Assembly: GCA_015847255.1 (NCBI GenBank)
Contig: JADLZK010005874.1
Coordinates: 124,001 to 188,000 of the forward strand
Length of the DNA: 64,000 nucleotides
From: Hyparrhenia diplandra
Taxonomy: Eukaryota > Streptophyta > Magnoliopsida > Poales > Poaceae
Direction: 5' to 3'
Shown here: positions 1-11,739 of the stretch, piece after piece
How positions within the stretch are numbered: position 1 is the first letter of the stretch
How the letters are laid out: every line of letters starts with the position of its first letter
Made by a program: the position numbers and the translations under genes
Notes under the pieces: model-generated
Databases searched by the model: none
What the model saw: the letters and a program-made list of their open reading frames with translations, nothing else
What the model was told of the DNA's origin: nothing

Positions 1-162
1 GTAGGCGAAGGTGATGGCGACGGCGCCGGCCTGGACGAGCGCCCACCCTATGACATCTCGCACACCGGGGAGGAACGCATGCTGCTGCTTCTTCATGTTC
101 TTCTTCTCCACGGACACGGCGACGGCGAACAGGGGAAGCGGAGCAGCCTTCTTGGCAGCCAT
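1..162 (-). CDS. Small predicted membrane protein, exon 1 (partial, runs off left edge)
   Basis: The minus strand opens with ATG at 160-162 and reads 54 codons to the window edge (begins MAAKKAAPLPLFAVAVSVEK). It is clearly paralogous to the first exon of the gene at 19,663-20,312: same N-terminus, same FLPGVRDV block, then a hydrophobic stretch (WALVQAGAVAITFAY) that should be the first membrane segment. Start choice rests on the paralogue sharing the same MAA start. I do not recognise the family beyond 'small plant membrane protein'; function unknown. Its upstream DNA (163 onward) is repeated several times to the right, so it is the left member of a tandem array. Confidence 0.6.
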   Translation of the reverse strand, partial: MAAKKAAPLPLFAVAVSVEKKNMKKQQHAFLPGVRDVIGWALVQAGAVAITFAY

Positions 163-2388
163 GGGTCCCGTCCTGCGCGCTGATCGAGCAGATGAATCAA
201 CATATATATGTATATACTACTTTGCAACAACTAGATAATTTCAGTCCAAGCAAGAATGAAAGAAGGCTACAAACTTGTCGATGCTTTAAATTCAGTAGCT
301 TGAAATGAGGACGAGTAATTCAACATGCAGTAGATCTCAGTACGCAGACACAAAACCAAACCAAATTATACAGATGAGGTCTGCAAGTCCGGGATCCAAG
401 ATAAACAAGTGGGAAGGCCAGGGCTCACCGTCGCCTAGCTTGTCGTGCTTCTTCTGCAGGAGATCGAGGGGACGATGGAGTGGAGGAGCTTGGTGCGTGA
501 GAGGGGTTTTCCAGCGCCTAGGCTACAACAAAGCACAAAGACTTGATACCTCAGCGCTCGCTCATGGACTACTACTTGTAGTTGTAGGGAGTAGCCAAGC
601 AACAGTCAACACACACCACCGCGCGTGGGGGTTGGGCCGCAACACACAGCAAAGGCGATGGATGGCGATAGATGTGAAATGTGTATATTACTGTAGATGT
701 AAAACGTAAATATCAACAACTGTATCACCCGTGACACGTCCAATTTTATGCACACTTTCCATATCTATGAGAGACGGGGAACGACGAATTGAAAGTGCAT
801 ATCATCCACGACGATGGCACCGTATGCTAGCTGTGCACCGGCCGTTTCATTTCCGGCACAGTAAACTTTTCATCGATTCAGGTATAGCCACATTATTACA
901 GGCTACTGTGTCTATATATAGCCCAGGCCTAGGTAGATCTATATTCGCTAGCGGTGGGTGGACCGTGGATCATTGTCAGGTAGAGTCGGCCGTTTATTTC
1001 GATCATTTGCATGAATTCAACATTGATAATTTTTAATAAAATAAATTAAAATCGATTCAGATGTTTCGCAGCAATTTCGTTTCTTTTAGATAGTTCCAAG
1101 TGTGAACCAAATTAAACATTGATAAAACTAATTAATCAGCGGGTACACATGTGTCTATATGCAAGTATGTAAGGTACATGCATGCATGTGAGTGCATTGC
1201 CCAATATTTCTACATCAGAAACAAGCTGTGGTGCGTGCGGTTGGATCTTGGTGGACGGGGTCGGCTTGGAAAGCACAAGAGGCAGCTATATGGCTTGTGT
1301 TGGACCACGGCGGTTAATTAGCTCTGCTCGGCAGCGGGCTATGGTGCCAAGGTGTGGGACAGCGTGTCGCAACGACGACACTACACATAGTGACGTCGGT
1401 GTTTTCGTCGTGACTACTCTGGTTCAATTAATCTACGTGGTGATCGGCTTGTGGTGGTTCTGAGGTGGTCAAGCGTGTGTTTCTATGCTGAGCTTTGGCC
1501 TATATGGCTCTAGTTGATGTCTCATTCCGACCGTTCAGAGTTGTTTTCTTCTTCTCTTGAGTTTGAGTTTTTTTTTTTTTTTTGGAATCTCTTGAGTATG
1601 AGTCTGTCGTGTGTTCATGGCCCAACCTAAGCGTCCGTAGTTGTATGGTTTTTATGTTTTGCCCATTCTTGGTTTTATCTGTTTTAAATATAATCAGTAG
1701 CCCTTCTACCGGGTTTAGGGTTTAGGATCTAGAATGATTTATAATTTGAGACGAAGCAAAAGAGTAGCTCATGTTGAGGAATAATTCTTGTAAAAATTCT
1801 TGGCCAATACTTAAAACTAGGAGCAAAACTTGCTTTTCAGTCTTATTTGGCCTTGCACTTGTACATCCTACTGGAAGCTACAACCGTTTGGCCATGAATC
1901 TTATCGACATAACAAATACTTACGGTGTTGAAGAAAACGACATCAAAGCTCATACGATTGGTGAGCATTTCTGTATATATAGGGTCCAGATTATGTACAC
2001 TCTTGAAAGCTGGACCAGACGGGCAGGTAGAATAAACCTATAACATCTCTAATTATACCCTATATATATATTTCTACTACTTGCTTCCAGTATACTATAA
2101 CATTAATTTTTAATTAACCTATCTGCACACAATGTAAGTGACAAAAGATACTTAATTAGTTAGTTTGCTAAAAGGAGCATGTACTTTTTTGTTGCCTTGT
2201 TGCATTGTTGAACTTTTGTGAATTCTGTGAGGACACTTTTGAGACAGCAAAATTTTGTGAAAGAAAATAGATTCCAGAAAGCACGAAGCTTCGTGGAAAC
2301 TCATCCCCACCGGCCAATGCTCGTCAAAACATTATAGTGGGAGACGATATGGGCCAAGCCAATTCACCACCGCATCCCATCTTACTTA
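163..2388. other. Upstream region of the left membrane-protein gene; duplicated modules
   Basis: No coding sequence supported. Two modules recur elsewhere. Module P (about 505-790: ggttttcca, then gcaaaggcgatgg, then a tgcacactttc block) matches 3,264-3,640, 5,697-6,060 and in part 20,460-20,520. Module R (about 2,277-2,345, core cttcgtggaaactca) matches 3,808-3,905, 5,208-5,290 and 21,346-21,420. A further stretch at 815-890 matches about 20,780-20,900. Short ORFs here have no recognisable domains. Confidence 0.5.
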
Positions 2389-3204
2389 GAGCACCAGCAA
2401 TGTATCGACCCAGGGTCGATCCTTAGCTGGCCCCCCACGGTTGATTAGGCGTCAACAAGTACCCACCCCACAATGTATAGTATCGGACTCAGTTCTATAC
2501 GTGGGCCCCATGCCTATAGAAAAATCAATCGATTCTTCCTGATCCCCTTTCAATCTGCGTCTCCGACGGCCCCTCGGGACCGCGCTTCTGCAACCGCCCC
2601 TCCAGGCTAGCGCTTCGGCATCCGGCCCTCCCCGGGCACAGGGATGGCCGGGATGGGACCTCTTCGACACGAGAGAGGGGAACGCGGTGTGCACTCGAGG
2701 CCCTACCGGGCGCGGCGTGCGATTGGGCAGGGCGCGGCCGCTTCATCCGGCCCTCCCCGGCGGCGGCGACGACGGAGCAGGGGCGGCGCACGGTGCGCGG
2801 TGGGACTCGCTTTAACCGACGCTGAGGCGGAGGGAGCTGCGCTGGGCGTTAACGATCGGCGCCGCCAGCACGCTCCACAATCGAGCTGCGGCACTCGATT
2901 ACGAGCATGATTAACGCAGCAGCCTCCCACCTTCATGCGCGTTGCCTGGTGGGAGCTGCCCCTGCGGCGGCGACGTTCAGCTGCCCGGGCGGCGGTGGAG
3001 TGCAATCTGGCGCCGCCGAGTCAGCGCGGGAGTCCCAACCGGCGGTAGGAGAGAGAGGGCGGCCGCAATTCCTTTTTCCATCGGAGCGGGTTCGATGCAT
3101 CGAACTCGATTCTCCATCGAACCATCGCCACAGTGTATGGAACCCGGTACTATGGGAGCATTGATTGCATCGGACCGATTTAGAACCCAACACTGCGGGT
3201 GCTC
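2389..3204. mobile_element. PIF/Harbinger-like element with GC-rich interior
   Basis: The 816-bp element starts GAGCACCAGCAATGT and ends with the near inverted copy ACACTGCGGGTGCTC. It is flanked on both sides by TTA (2386-2388 and 3205-3207), the 3-bp target duplication typical of PIF/Harbinger and Tourist elements. No transposase is visible. The centre (about 2,560-3,080) is strongly GC-rich with overlapping open frames on both strands, which could be captured genic DNA. Assignment rests on TIR plus TTA only. Confidence 0.6.
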
Positions 3205-6200
3205 TTACTAATCACAGAAGCATGCAGTTGTACATGCATGATGGACGATAGTACGAGCTCGCTGAGGGCTTTCCAAGTTCCAACTACAGCAGACAGAGCA
3301 CAGAGAGTGAAAGGAGAAAGCAAGCTAAGACGTATAGGTCTCCCCTGGTCATGGCCACTACTTGAAGTAGCCGAGCAACGCGCGCAGCAAAGGCGACGCG
3401 CACAGCAAAGGCGAGATGCCGCGTCGGGTGGGGCCCATGAACCACGACGTGTCGACCAACGACCGAACGCATGCATACATGGAAGGGAGTCCAAGTCGTA
3501 ATTCGTTCCTTTGCCATTTTCTTGATTAGGGGGTAGGTAGGCTGTGGTCATCTCGACGTACAATTTCATCACTTGTGACTGCTTGCCCACTCTCGCTCTC
3601 ATGCACAGTCTCATCGAAGCAGTATGGTGATAAGCGTCTTGCCGCTGCCGGGTAACACTCACGTAACCTATATGTTTGTTCTATCTACTACACTTCATTT
3701 CAAATTATAGGCAAAAATGAATTTTTTTTGTTTCATTTTCCTATGTTTTGCTGTGAAATACACCAAGTTTTTTGTGACCAAATTTCTATACAATCTCGCA
3801 TTAAAAGCACGAAACTTCGTGGAAACTCAGCCACACTAATCAACCCGCCTGTTTTCGGTAAAACATAGTACGGTACATTGGCCATGGGCCAGACTCCTGT
3901 CTTACCAAATGCGTGCATAAAGTGTGTCACTATATTCACTGCACGCGTCACTTACCAGAATGACAACATCGTCAAGTAACTAGCTAAGCTAGCTGCCTAT
4001 ATATATTCTCACGGTACGTCTCATCCTATCTTCTCCAAATGACGACTTTTTATCAGCATACTCCAATATAAAAGTGACTCGTCGTCACTGGTACTAGATC
4101 ATTATTGTGGATATCATCAGCACTAAAACTAGTACCAGCTGGTGTGCACCGCCCATGCATCATAGTAGTGTCAGTGTGATAGATGCTGTGCGTCATAGTA
4201 GTGTCAGTGTGATAGATGCTGTGCGTCATAGTAGTGTCAGTGTGATAGATGCTGTGCACTGTACTCTGACATGCATGAATTATTAGTGACGCGCATCGAG
4301 CCCATGCATCCATATCTATATGCTTTCAATGTCATTTCAGGAAAAATATAGGTATGGAGATATGGAGGCATCCATGTTTTATGTACACTACTACATTTCT
4401 TCGTCCTATATCTCTAAATTATAGTTCGTTTTACTTTTTTCAACCCTAAATTTGCATTTGTATTAGCTATATCCCCATGCATATGCATGCATCCTAGGAA
4501 GACTAGGAGTAGTACATGCATGCATGCTCTCGTTAACGCACAAAATTTATTTTAGGCACAAAATTACGTGGAGTAGTACTCTCATCATTTCAAGTTATAA
4601 TGAGATGTTTTGATTTTTCTAGATACAAAACATGCTATGCATTTAGATATATACTTACTCCCTCTGTTTTCATTTACTTGTCAACCTTTTATGGCAGCAA
4701 ACTTGACCATCCGTTTTTTCTTCTAAAATATCTTATATATTTCAATGTATATAACACTAAAGAAGTATGTTCAATGAAGAATAAAACTTGATGGATCTAA
4801 AAAGACTTTTGCAGAAAAAGGTGATCCAAAAATCATATATGGGCAGTGCCGCAGTGGGGGCTCCAAAACATTACACAGCTGTTCCGGAAGGGAAGATAAA
4901 AAGGTGATCCAAAACTGACCACTACACGTCACATGCATCTCCGTGCATAAACCAAAACAACTAAAGAAATATTGCACACTACACACACCAAATACTAGTA
5001 CTACTAGTATAGCTATCTAATTCGTGCTATTGAAGGTAAGCGTTTGAGATGGACGATCATTAAAAATTTAAATTGTTTTGATACATATTTCATGCAAGTT
5101 CACATCAATTCATATATATTTAATTACTAGTTTCTCATAGCGCATTTACGTAAAAAAATCTTTTACAAGACACAAAAAGATTGTGAAGAAGAAATAACAT
5201 TGAATTCCAGAGAACATACCAAGCTTTCGTGGAAATTCATCTACCGGCCATGTTGTTTCGGTAAAACGTATATTTTGAGACGAGTGAGTAGTGTCGCTAC
5301 AGTACATATATTTCATTGCACATCACTGGCCAGAATGATGACAACGTACGTGTCCCATCTATGTATAGGCCGATCAGTCGACCATCTTGCTGTTGTCTAT
5401 GTCAAAACTAGTCTGATGCTAGCTGTTGTTGTTATTTGCATTGCCACTTCATGTACTTCTTCTAATCATGATCTGTACACTTCTCTGATTATTCAAGAAT
5501 GTACTGGCACGGACCAGTCAGCAACTTGAGCTATTAGCGATTTATTGGATCAACAGCCAGAACAATTAATAATCGGAGATACACTTCACACTTGGATTAC
5601 AAGTTGAGCGAAATATGCACTCGGCCACGCACCTATGCACTCGGGCAAATTTGAGTGTGACGAGACGACGACGATCGATGGATTGGATAGGTGAAGAGAG
5701 GGCTTTCCAACTGGGCCTAGTAGGAGTAGTTAGCTAATACAGCATGCAGAGCATAGAGAGTGAACGAAAGAGAGGTCTGCCGAGCAACGCGTGCAGCAAA
5801 GGCGATGCCGCCCGCGTGGGGTGGGCCTCAACCTCAACAACCGCGAGACGTGTCGATCCACCGCAGATCTGTATTCAATCCTTATATATATATATGTCAT
5901 TTTCCCGATTATATTCAGGGAGAGAGATATATATGAAGCAGGTGCGATACAGTAGATGTAAAAAGTGAACGTTACCATGCATGCCCCTGTGATCCTATAC
6001 GGGCATCTCAACAATTTCATCACTTGTGACTTGACCAATCTCCTGCATGCACACTTTCAGTACATCATCCGATGGCACTGGTCCGGGTATACGCCAGGAA
6101 TATCGAACAAAAGTTCACATGCCGTGCCAACCCAAAAGCTCCACACATACTGGCTCGCACAGGACGAACCTCTTTTTCATCTAACTCGATCTTGCGCGCG

Positions 6201-6446
6201 TGCTTTGTCCGTAGAAACAATGGTGATCCAATAATGCACCCATCCACACATGACCCACAGTCACATGCATCTCCGTGCATAGAGCAAAACACCTGAACAA
6301 ATATTGCGCACACACCTAATAGTAGTTGTATATAGTACTCGAGAGATCTACAAACTAAATCGAAGTTGTAGTAGTCCAAGAGATCTACAAAAATTTTACA
6401 TACACATATAACTTTTATTATATATCTAGATCGTACTCCTCTATGT
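3205..6446. other. Gene-less tandem copies of the array's upstream modules
   Basis: Contains P at 3,264-3,640 and 5,697-6,060, R at 3,808-3,905 and 5,208-5,290, and a third module Q (core cacatgcatctccgtgca) at about 4,900-4,990 and 6,220-6,320; Q also occurs at 21,046-21,140. No copy of the membrane-protein exons accompanies them. A half Stowaway end (ctccctctgttttcattt) lies near 4,658. The right side is cut by the CACTA insertion at 6,447. Confidence 0.5.
4160..4258. repeat. Three 33-bp tandem repeats
   Basis: Three near-perfect copies of a 33-bp unit beginning tcatagtagtgtcagtgtga lie head to tail. The unit is a multiple of three, so a spurious open frame crosses it on the minus strand. 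No function inferred. Confidence 0.85.
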
Positions 6447-6907
6447 CACTAGTACAGAATCGACATTTATTCCCCGCTCGTTGGGGCCTTTTAGTCGCGG
6501 TTCTACAACCGGGACTACGGGTTGGGGAGTAAAAGTATTGCAACCGGGACTAGAGGGGGGCTTTACTCGGTTGGGGTACCAACGGGGAAAAAGCTTTCCA
6601 AAGCAACGTGTCTGGCGAGAGCTTTACTCCCGGTTGGTACCCCAACCGGGAGTAAAAGGGTTTTTTTTTTCAATTGCGTGTCATTTGTTAATTTTAATCC
6701 CTAATAACATTTGAATGATGCTTATTAATTTGTAATCTATATATATAATATATTAAAGCACATATATATATATATTAAAAGCACACATATTTATATATTA
6801 AAGCACACACAATATATATTACACATTAGTGATTGTTCAAGCACAAATATATATAAGTTGTTCATACATGTCCCGATTACATATTAAGATAATACTACAT
6901 GTCCCGA

Positions 6908-9900
6908 TTACAAATGTGCAGAGGATCCTTTGGCAGCCATTTGTCGTTGGTGTCGTTGTAGAACTTCGCCGGAAGGCTCTAGGATCCTGGTGTTAATAAA
7001 TCCGGCAATAGACTCTTGCACGGCTTCAAGATGCGTGTCTTTTAATGTTTTCTCCATTAACCTCCTCGTGCGCAATTAGAGTAAAATAAAAAGTATTAGT
7101 ATATATAAGATATGATTAGTTATATAAATAACTTGACGTCAATAACAACAGACTTTGATGTACATACGTACCCGTTCATGCTTTCGGTGTAATTGGTGGA
7201 ATTTATCCTGATATTCTACCATAACAATATAATCCACAATGACTGCTCCCACAGTGGTTGTTGTAGACCCCACTTTAAGATAAAAAAAAAGAGTCATTTG
7301 TCATATATATATGAAGCAATATAGGGACTTGAATTAATGTCACCATATATACATTTTATATACCGGGAATAGTCGAACATTCGAGTTGCGGTGCACGATC
7401 GGTCATGTTATGTTCATGTTTTATCTCTGCCCAAACCCTGCACAATAGAACAAAAACCTAGACTATTAATTAACACATAAGCAAATGGTTTGAAATTCTT
7501 GAGTATATATAAAATTGGCCGAGGTTTATGCAATTACCCCTGAATTATTTCGATCATATCTTCGTACCACTCTCGGGGCCATCTCAACGAGTCAAAGATT
7601 GTGAGGTGACTTCTTGGTTGCTTTCGATGTGAAACAATATCCGGTGTCCCTTTGCATGTGTAAGCGGTTGAGCTAGCTAGAAAAAAGGTTATTATGAAGA
7701 ACATGATCGTCAATGTTAGGAACACTCACTTGAATCCGTATGGGGAACATTACTACCCTCTTGTCGGTGCGGTGTAGCTCGAGGAACATCTTTATATTTT
7801 ACATTGTGTCAACTTTCAAACCATGTATTGATTTTGGGTTTTTGTGCGATATAAGGATCAATGTATCCAATATCGATGACGCTCCTTGATTCGAAAATGT
7901 TGAATCAAGATCTACATATATGGTCGAAAAAGAGCATATGGTATTAGACACATACATATATTATCGGGACATATTGACGTACTAGTAAGCAGAGAAAGAA
8001 TCACTTACAAACAATAAATGCCGAGGATGCTTTTGTCGGGGAGGTCCGGTGGAATAGTTGGTGCAATTCACAAAAATCAACCCACGGGGCGTCATCGCCT
8101 CGTTCCCCATTGGTTTCTTAGTCGACACCAAATTTGTCTTGTCCTTTTGCACACAAGTCTAGGTACTTTCTGTTTTAGCTCATACATTTGAGTACCCAGG
8201 CTAGCACATCTATCGAGGATCCCATAGACTCGGCCCAATTGAAAGGTTCTATATTGGTCATCATCTACCATTGCGGTCTCAAAGATCACTTTCGTTCATG
8301 TCGATACCCACTAGCAAAAATAGTACTCTAAAAAGCTCTTTGGTATTAGCGATGCACCGGAAGGAAACTTTATGTACTCTATGTTCGAACGTATTGATCG
8401 ATCACTTCCTTTGGAAAGTGGTCGTGACGGCGTATCTCAAGTTGTGGAACACTACTTTGACTCTTCTTCCTTCTCTTTGGGTCAATTTCCTTGAATAGAG
8501 TGCGGTCAAAAGTCACGAAAGTGGCGAGGGCTTGCTTGAATCCTTATCTTTCTTTTTTCCTAGCTTCTATTTTTACGTCTAAGCACATTTTGAGGTAGGA
8601 AGTAGGTCTTGAACTCCGCCCGCCTTCTTGAACTGCTTGACTTGAAGAATTTTTTGTTTATTTCTTTGACATTAGCGTCCAATTCCTCCTTACTCATTTC
8701 ACCAGGCAATTTCTTGGGAATGAGCTTTGGTTCTTGGTCAATAGTTTCTTCGTCTGGCTGCTTAGTAGAAGAGCTGCGTTGCCTTTGTTGCCTTCTTAGT
8801 TGCCTTTGTCACGGGGGGGCATTGCGGAAGCTGCGTTGGCGGCGGTGGCGCACCCTTTGCCGGCGCCGGTGGCGGCCCCAAGTGAGGTGGTGGTGGTGGT
8901 GGAGGCTGTGGCGCGCGCCTTGGAGATTTGGCGAGGGGATGCCGTCGTGTCTTCTCTTTGGGCCATCGTAACCACCGCCCGGGACTACTACGATCCTACG
9001 GGGGGCCATCCTTTTCCAGCGGGTTGTGGTAACTTTCGGGAGGCAGGCTGCGGCATCGGCATCCCGGGAATAACAATGTACCGTTTACGCCATGCAATAA
9101 AATTGCTTCTCAACGTCTCCTAGTTTTGTATCCCGTCACCTCCTTCAATTTCAAGATCCCGTCGGCGTAACCTTCAACCACTTTATCCACGAGGCGGCAA
9201 GCAAATCGGTGGTATTCTTGTGTCAGTGAAGTCTTGGTGTCTTAGTACGGTCAATCGGACTAACAACCCGCAATGGCCACCTTCAGCATCTTCGCCACCC
9301 TCCTTTGGGATGTGCGGCTTCGCATGGTGTCAACTTCTCGATGATGTCATCCCGAAGCGCGAGGTCCGTGTCAACAAGACTTGGTTGTTGTGTGGAAGCA
9401 CATTTGCCCTTCTCACTTGATCGAGTGGCTACGGAGTCTGCGGTGGTGCACCGTAAAGCAGCTCATTCAATTGTTGTATTTGGACTTGCCTTTTGATTTC
9501 TTCTTGCATTTTTTGCTTGCATTTCTTCTTCCTTTTGCTTCTTTGCATTAACAAAGCATATTGCTCCAACATGCGCATGTGCTCTAACTCAAGCTCCTTC
9601 CTTCTCTCCGGTGGGTTCTATAGGTACCGATGTCATCCGGGAAACCAAACTTCCGCGGAACGGCCCCTTTTGCCTCTTGTTCGACCCGGTGTGCTTCGGC
9701 GGTCCCAATGGCATATGTAAGTTCATCTCTCTCTATTGGGCCTGAACAAGCCCGGCATTTTTCGCTTGAAGAATGTCCATCAATCTTTTTTGTTGCCTCC
9801 TCAAGTTTTTGCCATGAATTACCTTGCCGGTCTACGGGCACAATTGTCCCCATGACCCGAAGCCCCTTTGCTTAGTGCGTTGAGGCCGGTTGAGTGTTTA

Positions 9901-10168
9901 CGGTGTGATCCCCTTTGGCCGGAAGGTCCTATTTGTTTTTCTCCACTTAGGAATGGAACTTGCATAGCCACCGGACCTAAGCGGTGGTGGTACTCCTTTT
10001 TCGGCATTTTGTTGGTTCTTTTCGAAAGTTCCATTGCCTCCTCACGAAGTCTTGTACTCCACAAATTCGTCCCAATACGGTCTGCGCTTGGCAATCGGAG
10101 CTGGAACTAACCAATTTAGTCGGGTTCTTCTTGACATATTTGGTGTACAAATCCTTCTTCAGGGACAC
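6908..10168 (-). pseudogene. Second CACTA transposon gene (TNPA-like / plant transposase family), broken
   Basis: Minus-strand coding pieces fall in the order expected of the second gene of plant CACTA elements. They run from near 10,168 (KKDLYTKYVKKNPTKLVSS) through 9,584-9,853 (GTIVPVDRQGNSWQKLEEAT), 8,092-8,289, 7,534-7,725 (DSLRWPREWYEDMIEI) and 7,165-7,275, to a terminal segment near 6,908-7,040 ending MAAKGSSAHL-stop. The pieces are separated by AT-rich, intron-like DNA and by frame changes. By analogy with TNPA it would bind the subterminal repeats, but that is family knowledge, not visible here. Exon borders are approximate. Confidence 0.6.
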
Positions 10169-10338
10169 ATTCGGCGAAAAATCTAAAGTAAATTGGGAAA
10201 CCTAACACACATTCGCGAAAAATCTAAAGTCAATCGAAAAAACCTAACGCGGTTTTACCATTGTTTACAATTCTCATACAATCATATACAAAAAATCTCA
10301 ATTTATTTTTACAACATTTTTTTTAGATTTACTGACAT

Positions 10339-11105
10339 TTGTTTTTAAAATTTTCTTGGATTTTTTTTTTTTTCTACCGTGGCGGCCGGGCGGCGCTGGC
10401 GGGGCGCGTCAGATGCCGGTGCGGCGTCGGAGGCGGCGTCGGCGTCGAGGAAGCCGTGAGGAAGCGGTATGACCGTCGGAAGGGCGGGCCGTGCTGGGAT
10501 CTCGAGGCGAGGGCGGCGGCGTGGCGATGAGCGCACGCGCGTCGCGACGCGCGAGAGAGGGCGGGGCGGCGTTGAGGAGGGGCGGTAGCGCGGATGGCGG
10601 TCGCGGCCGTGGGACCGCTAGCGCCACAGCGTTGACGAGGTGCTGGAGGCGGGCGCTGGCCCGGCGACGGGACTTCGTCGAGAGTGGAGGCGGCGTCGGC
10701 GACGGATGGCGCAGCGAGCGCGTCTGCGGAGCTGGGAACGACGACGGCAGCGAGCGTGCGCGGGCGAGCGACGAGCGCGTGTGAGTCGGCGTCGGGGAGG
10801 CGCGCTGCCGGGAGCGACGGCGATGCGAGGCGCGAGCGGCGAGACGGAGGCGATGAAGGCGGCGTCGATCGATCGATCTGGATCGGCGGAGGGGGCGGAG
10901 GAAGGAGGGGAACAGGCGCCGAGTTATATCTTGGGGACTTCTACTCGGCTCCCCTCCCCAAGGGAGTAGATGCCGTTTACTCCCGGCTCCCTCCGTACGT
11001 AGGGAGTAGAAGTCCCTTTACTCCCGGCTGCACTCACGGCGGGAGTAAAGTGTGAATTTGGGCGGGCCAGCACAATCAGCCCACCTTTACTCGGGCCGTG
11101 AGTGC
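10339..11105. repeat. GC-rich block plus internal cluster of CACTA subterminal motifs
   Basis: About 10,380-10,910 is very GC-rich with overlapping open frames and no recognisable domain. It is followed at 10,925-11,105 by at least five copies of the ACTCCCGG / CGGGAGTAAA motif that otherwise marks the two ends of this transposon. Position between the two transposon genes suggests a regulatory region or the fossil end of another element. The following 11,106-11,739 is AT-rich and shows nothing I can name. Confidence 0.5.
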
Positions 11106-11739
11106 GGAGTAAAGGTGAAATTTTTTCACATCTCCCCGCCACCGTTTCATTCTTTGTTTTTTTTTACATTTTCTTTTCATTTATTCACTACAATTCATTT
11201 TTAATATAGCAAATTACATAGCAATTTTAAAACTTTTGAAAAATAGAATTTAACTACACATTGTTTTACTCCACACTATAAAAATATGTAACCTAAAATT
11301 TTTTACCTTTTTCTATTGACTAGCTATGATAATGTAGTTAATAATCAATAATTCATTAATGCAAAATTGTTGCCATTAAATAAAATAATTAAATATAATG
11401 TATTTTGGCAGGAACATTATTTTTACATTATCTGTACGTAAAAATTTGACATTACTTGTTTTTTAAAAGAATATTCGTAGCATTGTCAAACATTGTCAAA
11501 TGGAACAAACTAATAAAGATGTTAGGTCATAATTATTACATATAGGGTTGTCTCAAAATACGATATTAAACAAACACTAAATTAAGTTGGCTTCTATCTT
11601 GTCCATGGAGTGTCTTGTTCATTGAGTAAGATGGAGGATCCTTGCTCACTTTGAAAGGCACAATTCTGATTTGCTTCTCATAATCTTGACATGTCCGACT
11701 TGTCCTCAATTCCTCACGATGTTTGATTTACTGGAAGAA

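Noticed and set aside
2452..3211. Overlapping open frames of 80-100 codons on both strands
   Set aside because: Produced by the GC-rich interior of the Harbinger-like element; no start context, domain or codon pattern.
4160..4258. CRISPR-like array
   Set aside because: Only three contiguous 33-bp repeats without spacers in a plant genome; a plain tandem repeat.
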